From Epiperipatus broadwayi (taxonomy: Eukaryota > Onychophora > Udeonychophora > Euonychophora > Peripatidae), in NCBI GenBank assembly GCA_028023455.1, contig JAQFVV010000064.1:62001-126000 (forward strand): a stretch of DNA of 64,000 nucleotides. Direction: 5' to 3'. Position numbers and translations under genes: made by a program. Below the pieces are notes generated by a model, which was not told the origin of the DNA, searched no databases, and saw nothing but the letters and a program-made list of their open reading frames with translations. Position 1 is the stretch's first letter. Each line of letters begins with the position of its first letter. Below are positions 11,040 through 22,411 of the stretch, one piece after another.

Positions 11040-11720
11040 AATGAGTCAGGTTGTCCATCTTTTGGAGATATCAAAGCAGGTGTCGCATCTGTTTGCGTTG
11101 TTATTGCCATTGATAACATATGACTTTTTTTATTTTTATTTTACAGTCATTTGTCTCTATACATACAATCCTGGGGTTCAAGGGAACCAAGTCATGGCCA
11201 GTCTTTTTTAAATGCTCAAGAAATGTAAACGTGTTATCATTGTTTTTCTGTGCCCTTTTAAATGTGTACCCATGTTGAGTGGCTCTGTTGTCAATTGTTG
11301 TCTTTGTTTCCTCATATTATGTGGCCCGAGGGCATGTCAAACTATAAATGACCTGAGGAGTTTGGGAGAGGTTAATTTTATCTTTTGAATTTTTAATAAG
11401 TCTGTTAGTAATTGGCATTTTAATTAGTCAATTTGAAACTTTAGCAATATAAGAAAGAGTAATATGGGGAGTTCAATCCTTTGCTGTTTTTCTATAAAAT
11501 TGTTTGATGCAGTACATTTTTAAATCTTAAAGAATTCAAATAAATTGGGTCAAGCCAAAAGTAGCTTTCTTCAAGCCCCATCCAAGATCAGCTTAAGCTA
11601 TCTGTAATCATCAGAGGTATTGAAAATTGTTATTAGAATTTAAATCTCTATTATATTATCAGCTTCTGATTTTTTACTTTATCAACAAAGTTTGGGTTAG
11701 AAGGAATACTGACATGCATC
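11040..11720 (-). pseudogene. Penelope-like element relic (RT C-terminus and GIY-YIG domain)
   Basis: Minus-strand translation with one stop gives a segment like ITLSYIAKVSN, a basic linker, then VIYSLTCPRAT, YYEETKTTI..R..QH, and later FLEHLKKTGHDLVPL. In Penelope-like elements the RT is followed by a PYI..(V/I)S..L segment and a GIY-YIG endonuclease with VY.(I/L).C.C, Y(I/V)G.T...L..R...H and an H....GH motif; the order and spacing here agree. The CxC and YIG residues are partly lost. Key readable part: 11,146-11,450. This family is one in which hammerhead motifs are known. No homology search was possible. Confidence 0.55.
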
Positions 11721-11969
11721 CGGCAACCATTTTTAACTATATTTTACACATCAAGCTGAAAACATGAAATTCAAATCAGTGTAAAATTTTGAACCCAAAT
11801 CAACCTCCTTAAAAAGTTATACATTTCTTAATCTAGTTCAATAACTGCATATTTTAGTACTTTCAGTTATTCAATAATTATAGGCATTTTATTTTTCTAG
11901 CTAGAAAGATTAATATAAATAAATCACCAAACTTCACAATTTAAAACAATATAACAAAAAGACAGTTCT

Positions 11970-12113
11970 ACACTTTAGTGCCATCTAGTGTGAATTTGAA
12001 TAATCACTGACTACAATGCACGTGAAATTTCTATTCTTAGAAACTAATCAGGAATGAGTGTTTAAATATTAAGAATAGGAATTTTACATGCGTCTAATAT
12101 TACCGAAATTTAC
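11970..12113. repeat. Inverted-repeat segment with a CTCF-like site
   Basis: AGTGCCATCTAGTGTGAATT at 11,977-11,996 returns inverted near 12,105-12,120 as AATTTACACTAGATGG, with a second inner inverted pair (CTATTCTTAG, and AATATTAAGAATAGGA). A LINE 3' fragment abuts its right end. Confidence 0.5.
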
Positions 12114-12657
12114 ACTAGATGGAGAACTTGTATGGAGAGTAAAAAGAGTTTAAATATATATATATATACAAATAAACAGAATATTAGATGTGAGTTAATA
12201 TATGATAATAGTAAGGAAAGTAGTTTATTGTTTAAGGCTCGAACGGGATCTTTAGCAACAAGAGAATATACATGTAAATGGAAAAATATGGGTGATTTAG
12301 TCTGTAAATTATGTAAGGAAGGAATAGAAAATATTAGGCATCTGTTAATTGAATGTAAATGCTTGAAAACAGAAAGGGCACATATAATGAAGTTATGGAA
12401 GAATAAATATGAAAAAAGTGATTATATAGAAAGTGGATTATTGGTTTTTATGCTGGGTTTGGAAAAAGATAAGGGGGATTTAGATATAAAGGTTATAGAG
12501 TTGACAAAGATTATGTTGTGGAAATGGGATGGAGTAGAATATGGGAAAACTTAGACTGGGGAATGTAAAATTAAGTAGCTAACAGGTTTCTCTGGGCATA
12601 ATTGCTGAGAGATTCTTGACTTCGTTTAAGAAGAAGCCATAATACATCACATCACAT
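12114..12657 (+). pseudogene. LINE (PHD/esterase family) 3' fragment
   Basis: A 5'-truncated plus-strand copy of the LINE at 25,228-30,400. A 140-codon frame (12,132-12,554) keeps the C-terminal CCHC knuckle CKLCKEGIENIRHLLIECKC (C-x2-C-x8-H-x4-C type) and the trailing KIMLWKWD. It ends with the family 3' tail TACATCACATCACATC at about 12,641-12,656. A short TA run breaks the start. No target duplication was found. Confidence 0.85.
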
Positions 12658-13440
12658 CTTATATTGTTTAAGCTGGGATTTTGATGACGAGTTGTCATTA
12701 TAAAATTGTGTTCCTGTGTGGCTTACAATATCAAAGTGCCATAGTTATTGATCAAATACTATCAAATGATATCCTACTTTCTGGCTTTTGCAATCTGCCT
12801 TTGGCCAAAAAACTTAACATAGTTCATTGAAGAAAAAATTAATAATTAAAAAGTTTCTTCACCCTAGTATAATTCTCATACCAACACTTTGCACATTTTT
12901 ATATTTTTTAAAAGATCTAATCTTCAACAGAGCAAAAAACTAACTTTAATTAATAATTTCTTTTTATTTGAAAATAATTTTCTGAAAAATATTTATCTTA
13001 TGGAATTTTTTTTATTAAATTTCAGAACAAGAAATAAAGTTCTCAGAAATTACCGTAGAGGGCAGTCCAATACTACATGAGTGTTTTCCAATACTACATG
13101 AGTGTTTTTTGACTTGATTCTGTTTATATATCATGTCAACTTTTTAATTTCTAATTTATCATATAACATTTTACTTAAAAAATTTAAGGTAAGTATAAAA
13201 ATAAATAACTGTGGGTAAATTAGCTTATTTATGAAATATAATATATAAACATTGTTGAATAAGTAATATGAGGTAATAGAATAAATTTATATTGATTGAA
13301 ATTCCTATATATAAGTGAATGAATGAAACAAAATATAAATTGAATTGCGTCTAGGTGCTCCTAAGCAGTGTTTTTAATTGTTGAAGACTTACAAATATCG
13401 AACTTTCTTTATTCAGCTTTAGTACGATAGTTATATAAAT
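12658..13440. other. No gene seen; 22-bp duplication
   Basis: AT-rich. Contains two adjacent copies of CCAATACTACATGAGTGTTT at about 13,067-13,107 and a CTCF-like GTAGAGGGCAGT at 13,055-13,066. Confidence 0.45.
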
Positions 13441-13605
13441 AGATAGAGGGGTGGGTGGATAAAGAGAGATAGGGAGAGGTGGATGGATAAAGAGAGAGAT
13501 GGATGGATGAATAGATGGATGGATGGATGAATAAAGAGAGATATATGGATAGATTGGCAGATAAATAAATGGATGGATCAAGAGAGAGAGAAGGAAAGGG
13601 ATCAA
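13441..13605 (+). repeat. GGAT/GATA-type microsatellite, interrupted
   Basis: Imperfect runs of GGAT, GATA and AGAG. Long minus-strand open frames rich in Ser, Ile, His and Pro are artefacts of this composition. Confidence 0.85.
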
Positions 13606-13799
13606 AGTGTTTTAAATTGTAAAAAAATTAACAATATGGAATTCATAATAAAAAAGTTCATAGTAAACTATGTTGTCGGGTAGAGTTTCTTCATTATAAG
13701 GATTTTTGTGTGGTTGTATTTTTCACTTCAACTTTAAAAAAATTTAAATAATTCTATGGTAATGCGCTTGCGCGATATAAAAATGTTTACTACGCCAAT

Positions 13800-14015
13800 G
13801 AATTTTTTTCTAAAGTACAGGCTTTTTCATACCTGCACTTTTATATGTATATATGTGTGGAGATGATAATCTGGACCAACTGACGAGTTCTGGTTCAGCA
13901 GGAAATACGGATATTGGTGATTATTTATCTTTTCGACACGTGTGTGGCAAAGTATCTTCAGTAGTATGAGATAGCATGGATAATTGAGAGTCGTGTAAAA
14001 GTTTGAGTACTGATT
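13800..14015 (+). mobile_element. Half copy of foldback family 1 (right arm)
   Basis: Starts with the same prefix as the 6.12 kb copy (GTACAGGCTTTTTCAT.CCT) and then matches the right arm of the 22.3-22.9 kb element. Contains one hammerhead motif at 13,866-13,924. Only one arm remains. Confidence 0.7.
13866..13924 (+). ncRNA. Hammerhead ribozyme motif (family 1, copy 3)
   Basis: Core CTGACGA (13,880-13,886; N7 = C is allowed). GAAA is at 13,902-13,905, stem III is 2 bp, and the triplet is ATA with cleavage expected after 13,913. Stem I inner helix CCAA/TTGG is followed by an outer helix ATAATC (13,866-13,871) with GATTAT (13,919-13,924), different from the 22.4 kb copy in both strands. Stem II GTTCT/AGCAG is partly mismatched. 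Confidence 0.65.
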
Positions 14016-14285
14016 TTAAAACTGGCATCTATGACTAAAAAGTTGATCACAATTAGGCTTATTATGTAGCATATTGTTAATAAGACTGCATGTGAAGAGA
14101 CAAATTATTCAAATCATCTTCATGGTCTATATTTTGCAAATAAGGAAAATGCTAACAACTCATAAAAGTCAATGTCTGCTACTTGGTGAATTTCTTTGGT
14201 TTTAAACAACTTCAGATTTATTTCAGAGCATTTGGAAAAAAGTTCACAAAATCAAAATAATATTAAAATAATGCTTTCCTGTATT

Positions 14286-14357
14286 TATATATATAGAGAG
14301 AGATAAATAGATAGAGAGAGATAGACAGGCAAATAGATGAACAGACAACAAATGGAT

Positions 14358-14412
<55 letters not shown>

Positions 14413-14508
14413 GGATGGATAAAGAGAGAGATCGATGAATGGATGGTTGGATGGATGAATGAAGGGATGTATTGATGGATAAAGAGAGAAAAAGAGTTAT
14501 ATAGATAA

Positions 14509-14593
<85 letters not shown>

Positions 14594-14706
14594 AAGAAAC
14601 ATGGGTAGATGTTTGGATAGATGGATGGATAAAAAGAGAAACAGAGAGAGAGAAAAAGAGAAATAGACAAATAGGCAGGCAGGCAGATATGTAGGTAGAT
14701 AGATAT
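14286..14706 (+). repeat. GATA microsatellite with GGAT and GAGA interruptions
   Basis: Two long (GATA)n blocks, about 14,359-14,411 and 14,508-14,592, in a wider GATA/GGAT/GAGA-rich tract. The overlapping minus-strand Tyr-Leu-Ser-Ile frames are artefacts. Confidence 0.9.
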
Positions 14707-17509
14707 TGAAGTAGATACTGACCTGATGTCAAAATCTATATCATTATGTAAGCAAGTTGACTTAGATTCAAAACATTAAAATAATGGTTCAAGCTAATAC
14801 TTGACAATAAAAACAGGAGCAAAAGATGACCGATGGAAGAAAGATATGCTAGATCCAAAAAACTCACGTTCATTAACTTTTCACTGATGAAAGTCATAAG
14901 TTACCAACTAAACTGGTGATATGAATGAAACTGCACAGGATACGGATTTATTAACAAGTGTCAATTCACTCATAAACATAATGTGACTTTTATCCCTGAA
15001 GAAAGGTAGTTGTACTTCTATGTGAAATCAATTCACAATTTACTTTTACTCCTAGTTGGACACACACATATCAATTAATATATTACACAATTTATCAACA
15101 ATCATAACTTGTAGTCAAGGCAATCTCCTTTAACAATAAATATATATACCATAACTGTTCAAAGTGTACAGCTCACCCTCAAATCACCCAAGGGCAATTT
15201 ATATGAGATCTCCACATTCCAACATCACAAGATAAACATTTCTTTGACTGCAGGTTAAGATTGTTGATAGCTTAAGGGTTTATTAATATCATCTACATTC
15301 ATAAACTTATCAAAGTCTTTAGTAATTGGCTTTATGGTCTTAATAATTATATACATGTATATGTAAATTAAATGAATGTGGAAAACCTCTTGGAGCAATG
15401 AATAAATCATGCATCGATATCTTTTTCTTCTTTACAATTGTTAACCCATGAGCCTGATTATTCTTAGCTTTTGGAGGTTGTTTGTATTCATTTTATTTAG
15501 ATATATACTTCAGGATAATGTATTTAATATATATTTATATCACCACTACTGTCATATACAAATATTATGACCATTCTCATTCCAAAAAAAAAAAAAAAAG
15601 GAAAAATCTACTAATATGAAAACACAATATCATTGAAATTCTTTTTCATGTAACATAATTAAAATATAATATTTTATTGTATTCAAACTTCCAAAATAGA
15701 TGACAGTTTAACCTGTCCAGTAGTTTTCTTTGGATCTTTTCTCACTAATTAAAAAGTACACCTAGGTTTCATTTTATGCAGTAGATAGGTTCCTCAAAAA
15801 ACATACACAAAAGAAATCGCACAAAAATAAACATAACTTACCTTGAAAAATGGGGGATAGGTTCTGTAATTTTCGAAATCGTCATAAAAGCAAAACAACA
15901 AGGAAAAATTACTTTAAAATTTGCAATAAAAAACTAATGAAATAAAGTATGACTAATAAAAAATTTCAAATATTTGAAAAAAATTAATACAAGACAAACT
16001 TTTTTTACTTTTTTTATTAACTACATTATTTAATTTTACATTTTTCATACATATTTTAATCATTATTTCTATTTGACAATATGAATTTGTTTGTGAACTG
16101 ATAAGAAATCAGATTCGTGATATGATGTACAACTAGCGCCACTTTCAGTCTTGAGCTGTGTTAATGGTTTTCTGTTTCTATATTAAAAAAATGAGATCGC
16201 AATCAAAACAAAAAGGTTATACATTATCATTAGAAAGATTATTTTCAGTTTATAAAATCAATAAAATCTTCATTATTATTTATTTTAAAAATCTAAAAAA
16301 ATATTTATTTCTGTTAATATCTAACAAAATACGTTTTAAAAGTTTAAAATTTTTGAATATTTATTGCGATATTTTTATATGTACATATAAATCTATTATT
16401 ATTATTTACTCATTAGTATAAGTAGATTATTTACATAGAAGCTAAGATTCTAAATACAGCTTCAGACCATATTCATGTTGAATGCTAATATAACGTTATA
16501 TTTTTGAAAAAAAAAAAAGTATTTCAAGTCAAAATAAGTTATTAATAATTTAAATTTCTTGATATCTAATAAATATAGAGAAATATGAAAGATATTAAGA
16601 AACATAAATCGCATAACTTCAAAATCGCATTAAAATAATCTGCATAAAATGAGACCCAGGTGTATTTAAACTGATAAAGATCATAAAGCTAGACATAGAT
16701 ATAATATAAACTATTTCTGATTTAAAAATGCATTCACATGCATTACATATTGGATTCTTTAACCTGTTCTTTTTATCTCCTGAATCATGCTGAATGTAAG
16801 ACCCCACTTCATTTACAATAAACAATTAATATGAATATACTCTTTGGAATATCTATCAAGTAACATTAAAATGTGTGTTAAATTAGTACTAACATTTACA
16901 TCTACTAAAATTATTGTGTAAAATGAGTTACATAATAAAGTGGAAATAAATTAGAAACATCAATTAATAATGAGAAAGAAGTAAAATCTGATCATGTAGG
17001 GATTCAAGTGTCAATAACTAACTAACAATTGAATTCTAGAAGGATCTAATGTATTAAAACATGTTCTACCCAGATAAAGATAAAACAGATAGATTACTCC
17101 AGAAAACAAAAGGGAAAGAAAACTACTTAAGCAGGGAAAAAAGACAGAGCAACATCTTTTTTCTCCTCTCTCATGTGTTCGCACAACCGGATTGCATACT
17201 GATGTGAAGCAGTGGAAAAAACCAGTGGGGATTTGTTTTCAGACTCTAGAATCTTGGATTCTGAAGGTACTCAAACTGACTAGGGATCAAGCAGATCACC
17301 CCAATTTTATAATAATTGTTATGCGCCTAAAGGGCCACAGAGGTAAAGACATTTGACAGAAAATTAGGTAAGTAGTGACTTTATTTCAATTAAGTGTATA
17401 ATTCATGAGGTACTAATACTTCCAGGAAAAGAGTCAAAAGAAGTGTGTAGTGTGAATTGAATTATATGTATTAATATGGTAATCTCTGTATAGCATAGAA
17501 CTATATGTG
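14707..17509. other. No gene seen; scattered repeat units
   Basis: Contains inverted single copies of the ~65-bp tandem unit (15,095-15,142 minus and 15,243-15,282 plus), an A run near 15,585, a CTCF-like TAGCGCCACTTT near 16,134 and a GC-richer patch at 17,160-17,345 with no recognised content. The 87-codon frame at 16,158-16,421 is low complexity. Confidence 0.45.
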
Positions 17510-17655
17510 TAATAATCAGTAATGAAGTCATATATAATGTGACATTGCTTTTATAAGCTTGTATTTACAAAAATGTAATACAGAGAGCATACCAATAGCT
17601 CAAACAAGCAATGTCACATAATATATGACTTGCTTTATTGATTATTATAATTTTA
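17510..17655. mobile_element. Short palindromic element
   Basis: AAGTCATATATAATGTGACATTGCTT (in part) on the left returns inverted as GCAATGTCACATAATATATGACTT on the right. The right part includes ACCAATAGCTC, the terminal repeat phrase of the hammerhead element at 63,784-63,980. Confidence 0.55.
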
Positions 17656-17853
17656 CCTTTATGGCTTTGGCTATTGCTGAGACTATTAATATATGGTAGA
17701 TCTGAATTTGGTTCAGTCCCATATAGCTATTTAAGTTAGATAGCTGGAGTAAAAGACATTTTCATGTTCAAAAATATCAGAATTTCTACTTAAATATTAG
17801 GTATTAAATAAGTGCTGGATTTTGAGTTGATATTTTAGATCTAGTGTCTGAAT

Positions 17854-17914
17854 ATTCTAGCTCATCATTGAGGTGAGCCATTATCTTGAAATCAATTGGT
17901 CTGGGGGTAAGAAT
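17854..17914 (+). ncRNA. Hammerhead-like motif (family 2a), C3 lost
   Basis: TTGAGGT (17,868-17,874), a degraded stem II, GAAA (17,888-17,891), stem III TCAATTGG and GTC (17,899-17,901). Outer stem I ATTCT (17,854-17,858) pairs with AGAAT (17,910-17,914). Downstream GATAGAGATTTT is shared with 63.9 kb. Two core changes make activity unlikely. Confidence 0.4.
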
Positions 17915-18754
17915 CTTCCGGATAGAGATTTTAAATATTTTCTCTTACCACACTTATTGGTACACTCTTTGTATAACTAAATGTGTGTATATGTATTAAA
18001 GTTAGTTTGTACAATTGATCCACAGTGGGATTATTTACTTTCCTGAGAAAAAAAATTTTTTTTAGAAAACATATTGCTAGTCTTACTCAAGGAAAGTTTC
18101 AGATTAAGACATAGAACTCTTCTATGCATTTAATGCAATTGTAATATAATATTGTATTCAAACTTCCAAAATAGTTAACAGTTTCAACTCCTAATAACCT
18201 TCAGAGTTTTTTCCATTACTTTAAAGTACAAAAAATATTTTAAAAAAACATAGATATTGTACAAACAATTTCTGAACTATAAATATACCCACATACATTA
18301 CATACTGGATTCTTTAATCTACTTTTGTAGAGCATGGATATTGATAACCAGAAATATAAGGTCACATTTTATCAGCAATGATAAAAATTAATGTTAGATT
18401 TCAATTGTTTTTTTTTAAGAACAGCAGGCTAAATCGGTCCAGTGCAGACTGGCATGAAGCATAATTAACCCTCCAATTAAGAGCAGCTTTATCATTACTG
18501 ACCACTAAATCCTTGCTAAAATTTCTCTGAGAATCTGCAAAAAATCATCAATCATGCATGTTCATGCTTATATTTCATTCCACATGATGAAAATTGATTA
18601 CTGAATAAAACTCCCAAAGACTTGGTAAATCATTAAAAATATACTTCATAGTAAAATTACAAAGAAATCAAGTCATATGTCACATGACCTAATTTAACAA
18701 GCTTATATTACAAATGTTATATATAGAGCTCACAAGCTCTTAACAAGCTTTGCA

Positions 18755-18817
18755 GAATATCCCCAACCCCAGACTGGTTTCTGCTACTGGCTTCCTCAGT
18801 AAAGTGATAGGATATTC
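18755..18817 (-). ncRNA. Hammerhead-like motif (family 2a), full core
   Basis: Minus strand: outer stem I GAATATCC (18,817-18,810) pairs perfectly with GGATATTC (18,762-18,755). An inner helix ACTTTA/TGGGGT includes G-U pairs. The core CTGAGGA (18,799-18,793) fits CUGANGA. GAAA (18,781-18,778) is followed by CCAGTC, giving cleavage triplet GTC. Stem II (GC/GC with A on each side) is short and irregular, which lowers confidence in activity. Confidence 0.5.
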
Positions 18818-18826
18818 AAGCATCCT

Positions 18827-18880
18827 AGCACTTGACTGAGGAAGCCAGCCACAGAAACCGGTCTGGAGTTGGAGATATAC
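18827..18880 (+). ncRNA. Hammerhead-like motif (family 2a), inverted partner
   Basis: CTGAGGA (18,836-18,842), GAAA (18,854-18,857) and CCGGTC with a palindromic stem III ACCGGT and triplet GTC. Stem I and stem II are poor. A stem III with no loop could only form between two strands, as in dimeric hammerheads. Confidence 0.4.
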
Positions 18881-18930
18881 TGCAAAGCTTGTTAAGAGCT
18901 TATTTGCAAGCTCTATATATAACTTCATAA

Positions 18931-19661
18931 TAAATGTGCTTTCCCATGAACCAGCATACCCATCTAAATACCCACTTTCTATTTGGAAAGTTAGTCCCAA
19001 TAACTGAGACTTTCACCATTTTGAACCTACTCCAACAATTACGCAGACACTGCAATGCTTTATTTTTTAATGGTGTTAATCTAGATTTGAATTCTACATT
19101 ATCTCTAATGTAATGATGCTTTTTGTATTGCACAGCTTTTCAATGTAACAGTATCTGTTACATTTTATATACATCATTTGTTTTTGCCAATACTAAGAGA
19201 GTTATGATAATAGGAAAAAAATGTTAAAAGTTAATGAAAATTTAAAATATGTTCAAATTAAAGAAATCCATCAAATTGACTCAACACCTAGACAGTTGTG
19301 ATGACATAAAAATTAGTTTTTAAAAAAAAAAGAACATTGTTAACGCATTAATAACATTTATATTAAAATGTAAAACATCCATAACATAATGAAATCAACT
19401 TGTAATAACTTGTAGATAAATAAAAACATTCATAATAGCAATAGTCCTAAAGATGGATTTAAGAAAGTACACAACATACAAATTGAACTTGATCATCTGA
19501 TTTGAGTTGGCCTAAAAAAAAAAAAATGTAGTAGAGTAAAGTGTTGCTTTGATTTCAGTAACTGCATTGTTTTTTCATTTTTGTTTCTGTAATTATTGTT
19601 TTAAAAACAAAACAGAAATATATACATTTGTAGCCGATTCAGGAGATAAAATTGAAGCTTA
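18931..19661. other. No gene seen
   Basis: AT-rich spacer. No motif-bearing open frame and no clear repeat structure. Confidence 0.45.
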
Positions 19662-19758
19662 GTCAAGCGTTGGTGGCTAGCGGTTAATGTAGCTGCCTTC
19701 CAAGCAGCTAGCCTGGGTTCGCTTCCCGGTCAACGCATTTGACATATGGGAAAAAAAT
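19662..19758 (+). mobile_element. tRNA-Gly-derived mini-SINE, copy 2, with perfect target duplication
   Basis: The tRNA-like body at 19,667-19,737 matches tRNA-Gly(UCC): acceptor GCGTTGG/TCAACGC, anticodon loop CTTCCAA and T-arm GGGTTCGCTTCCC. The D-arm is altered (GGCTAGCGGTTAATG), so it is probably not a functional tRNA. It is followed by TTTGACATATGGG and a short A run. The insert is bounded by perfect 11-bp direct repeats ATTGAAGCTTA at 19,651-19,661 and 19,759-19,769, which proves insertion by retroposition. Confidence 0.85.
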
Positions 19759-20469
19759 ATTGAAGCTTAAAAAAGGGTACTTACGTACTATTCCTTTGCT
19801 CTCCTCATCTGGAATATTTTGGTTAATACTGGTGAAGAGAGCAAAGAAAAAATATGTAAGTACTAAAAAAAAGAATTTAATCAGCATGGTAATAGAAGAT
19901 AATGACTTTAATTCTGATAACAAAACTAGTAATTAGTGGGGGTGCCTTTGTAAAATTGTTAAATAGTGATTCTAGAAAGTGGGACATACAGTGCCTATAT
20001 CCTACTGATGGTTATGAGACTAAAAGCCATGAAATCCAAATTACAGCAATGTGTTATCCTTTATTGTAGTCCATATTCTGTGAAAGAATAAGCCTAGAAA
20101 AACCTGTTAGCCATCGTATTGATAAATGTTTTTTTCAGGCATCAAATAAATGAACCAAAATATTATTTTATTTATTTACAAAAGAAGGCCAAGTCTACAA
20201 TAAAGATAAATAGTCACAATAAAACCCAAATTTAAACTCAAATCATCATCTTCATTGCCTGGAAAATATAAAGAGAACATTTAATAGATCCTATAATCTT
20301 TGACTTTAAATGAAACTCACTTATCTATCTATGGTTAACATGTGGGAATATAATTATCTGTCCTACACCTATGATGTGAAACAATTTACATTTTGAATTT
20401 AAAATAAAAATTGCATAGATTCATACTTATTTGTAGGAATAAGTACTAATGCAAGAGAATTAATTCAAG

Positions 20470-20910
20470 AAAAAAAAAGCTTCATTTCTCGGAAGTTCGT
20501 AAGCCATTCCAGTGCTGGAAGATTCAGAACTGGAATTGATTTGCAGATACATTATGCTCCAAAGTCTGATATTCTACCATTGTGCTAAACAATGAATGGT
20601 AAATAATCGAATGATTTTATTGGTCAAGAGTTCTTATGAAGTTTGGGTACTGAAAATTGCAGGACTGGAATCAATCCAAGGATTTTAGATCAAGAGCCTG
20701 AAACTCAACCACTACACTAAACCATATGGCAAATAAATTATTGAATGACTCAATAGTAAGTAAGTTTGGATGCTGGAAATGCTAGAACTGGAATTGACAC
20801 ACTAGACCATTCAGGGCAAGTAAATTTTAGAATGGCTTTATTACTTGGAAATGCTCAAAGGGCAATCGATCCATAGACCTCATGCTCTAATTTTTTCTCC
20901 TCTATCACCA
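20470..20910 (-). repeat. Tandem tRNA-like units, degenerate
   Basis: Three to four units of about 130-140 bp. On the minus strand each has an A-box-like phrase (TAGTGTAGTGG, TAGCACAATGG) followed about 40-50 nt later by a B-box-like phrase (GGATTGATTCC, AATCAATTCC) and then a shared tail related to CAGCATCCAAACTTACTTAC. A single related unit lies at 33,370-33,515. Confidence 0.5.
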
Positions 20911-21784
20911 TGTTAACTAAGCTAATACTAATCTGGTATATAATCAATAAATGAAATGTACATTTTAAAAGTACTATGGTAATATTTTTTAAGTTTTAAA
21001 ACTTTACAGATGGTGTGGAGCAATTATAAGTAAGGCTTCATTTCCCAAAAACATGCACTGGACATATTCAAATTCATCATTGACACTAAAAAAGATAGTT
21101 TTCTTACATGGTCTAATACTAAAATACAATGGTTGATATCATATATCCATAGGTCTGACTATCATATATAGAAGTTATATCATTTCTTATTTATTTATTT
21201 ATTTATTATTCATTAAAACATATTGCAATCAACTTCATAACTTTTAACTTCAATTACACACATAGTGTTAGACACATTCTTGAGATGGTCTTATCTTAAA
21301 ACATGGTACCCAAAATACTTAAAACTTTGAGATTTATAAGTAATCCTCAAGGGGTTGCAGGCTTATCAGCCATCTGGCCCAAATATTAATCTGACTTATA
21401 TTTGCTAAATTAGATATCTTTCAAAAACCGTGAGACATATATATAATAAATATGAAGGCAAAAAAGACTGGTGGTCAGTGTTTTAAACTATTAATCATCA
21501 CCATAACACCTGTGGTCACTAACTTATTATATATGCATGAGTTCAAAAACATGGGTCTAAAATATGTATTATTTCGTTGGGATAAATTTCTTTATCAGTT
21601 GCCTTAAAGATTAACTTGAAATACCTGTCTCAATTTGAATCTTTCCATTTCCATTATTCTTACAAACGTATGGAAATCCTAATGATTTTTAAGGAGCATG
21701 TAAATAACTTTACAGCTTATCAAATATATATTGCGAAGAATATAAACCTATTCATGGAATCAACAAATCCGAATAAGCTAGATT
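20911..21784. other. No gene seen; short TTTA microsatellite
   Basis: AT-rich, with (TTTA)n at about 21,185-21,210. Nothing else recognised. Confidence 0.45.
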
Positions 21785-22107
21785 AAATATAAACAAAGAG
21801 CTTTGCTAATTGCTCAACAAGCTTTATGATAAATGCTTAGCAAGAGAAAGCATTTAAAATATCTCTATCAGAAACCTACACAAACTCCAGATCAATGGTT
21901 TCTTGCTTTGGCACTCCTTTGTGAGGGGCCAGGGTAGTGTCTGAAACTAACTACCCTGGCCCCTCACTGAGGTGTGACAAAGCAGGAAACTATTGGTCTG
22001 GGTTCTGGGTGTGGTTTCTGATGCAGATATTTTAAATGCTTTTTTTTGCTAAGCATTTATCACAAAGCTTGTTGAGCAATTAGCAAAGCTTTTGTTTAAT
22101 CATTCCT
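21785..22107. mobile_element. Foldback element with two hammerhead-like motifs
   Basis: Arms are reverse complements centred near 21,945. AGCTTTGCTAATTGCTCAAC returns as GTTGAGCAATTAGCAAAGCT, and AGTTTCAGACACTACCCTGG-type core text returns from CCAGGGTAGTGTCTGAAACT. It shares terminal phrases with the elements at 18.7 and 63.8 kb. Confidence 0.75.
21943..22018 (+). ncRNA. Hammerhead-like motif (family 2a)
   Basis: CTGAGGT (21,967-21,973; A9 changed to T), eroded stem II, GAAA (21,986-21,989), CTATTG and GTC (21,996-21,998). Stem I can form outside the core: ACCC (21,953-21,956) with GGGT (22,007-22,010), and GAAAC (21,943-21,947) with GTTTC (22,014-22,018). An inverted, more decayed partner lies at about 21,870-21,930 (-). 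The A9 change argues against activity. Confidence 0.4.
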
Positions 22108-22411
22108 ATGATTTGTATTTGGTTATATCAATGCTGATCTACTTTGTCATATCATATTTTATTAAAAAAAATAAACATTTTTACATTCTTTCTAATAAAT
22201 TATGAATATATATATATATACACGTATCAAATAATTACATTTTGTTTTTTTTTACTTTTTAACTTTTAATATTTAAATACAAATATACTGTCTATACTGA
22301 ACTTAATGTAATTAGAAGGAATTTGAACTCAGACTTTCAAACTCCCTTATAGCTATCCACTCCATCTTATACAACCGATACACATGACCACATAGTGTGA
22401 AAAAGATGAAT

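Larger units (their letters stand above)
18700..18930. mobile_element. Foldback element with two head-to-head hammerhead-like motifs
   Basis: Left arm phrase AAGCTCTTAACAAGCTTTGC returns as GCAAAGCTTGTTAAGAGCTT, and TATATAGAGCT returns as AGCTCTATATA. The centre holds one hammerhead-like motif per strand. The minus-strand frames across it are read-through of the palindrome. Confidence 0.75.

Noticed and set aside
12132-12554. Independent host gene of 140 codons
   Set aside because: It is the C-terminal end of the LINE ORF2, with the same CCHC knuckle as at 24.6-26.0 kb and the same 3' tail.
14244-14732. Tyr-Leu-Ser-Ile repeat frames of 105-162 codons
   Set aside because: Artefact of the GATA microsatellite.
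19667-19737. Functional tRNA-Gly(UCC) gene
   Set aside because: The T-arm and acceptor fit, but the D-arm and A-box are altered, and the perfect flanking target duplication with an A run shows it is a retroposed SINE.
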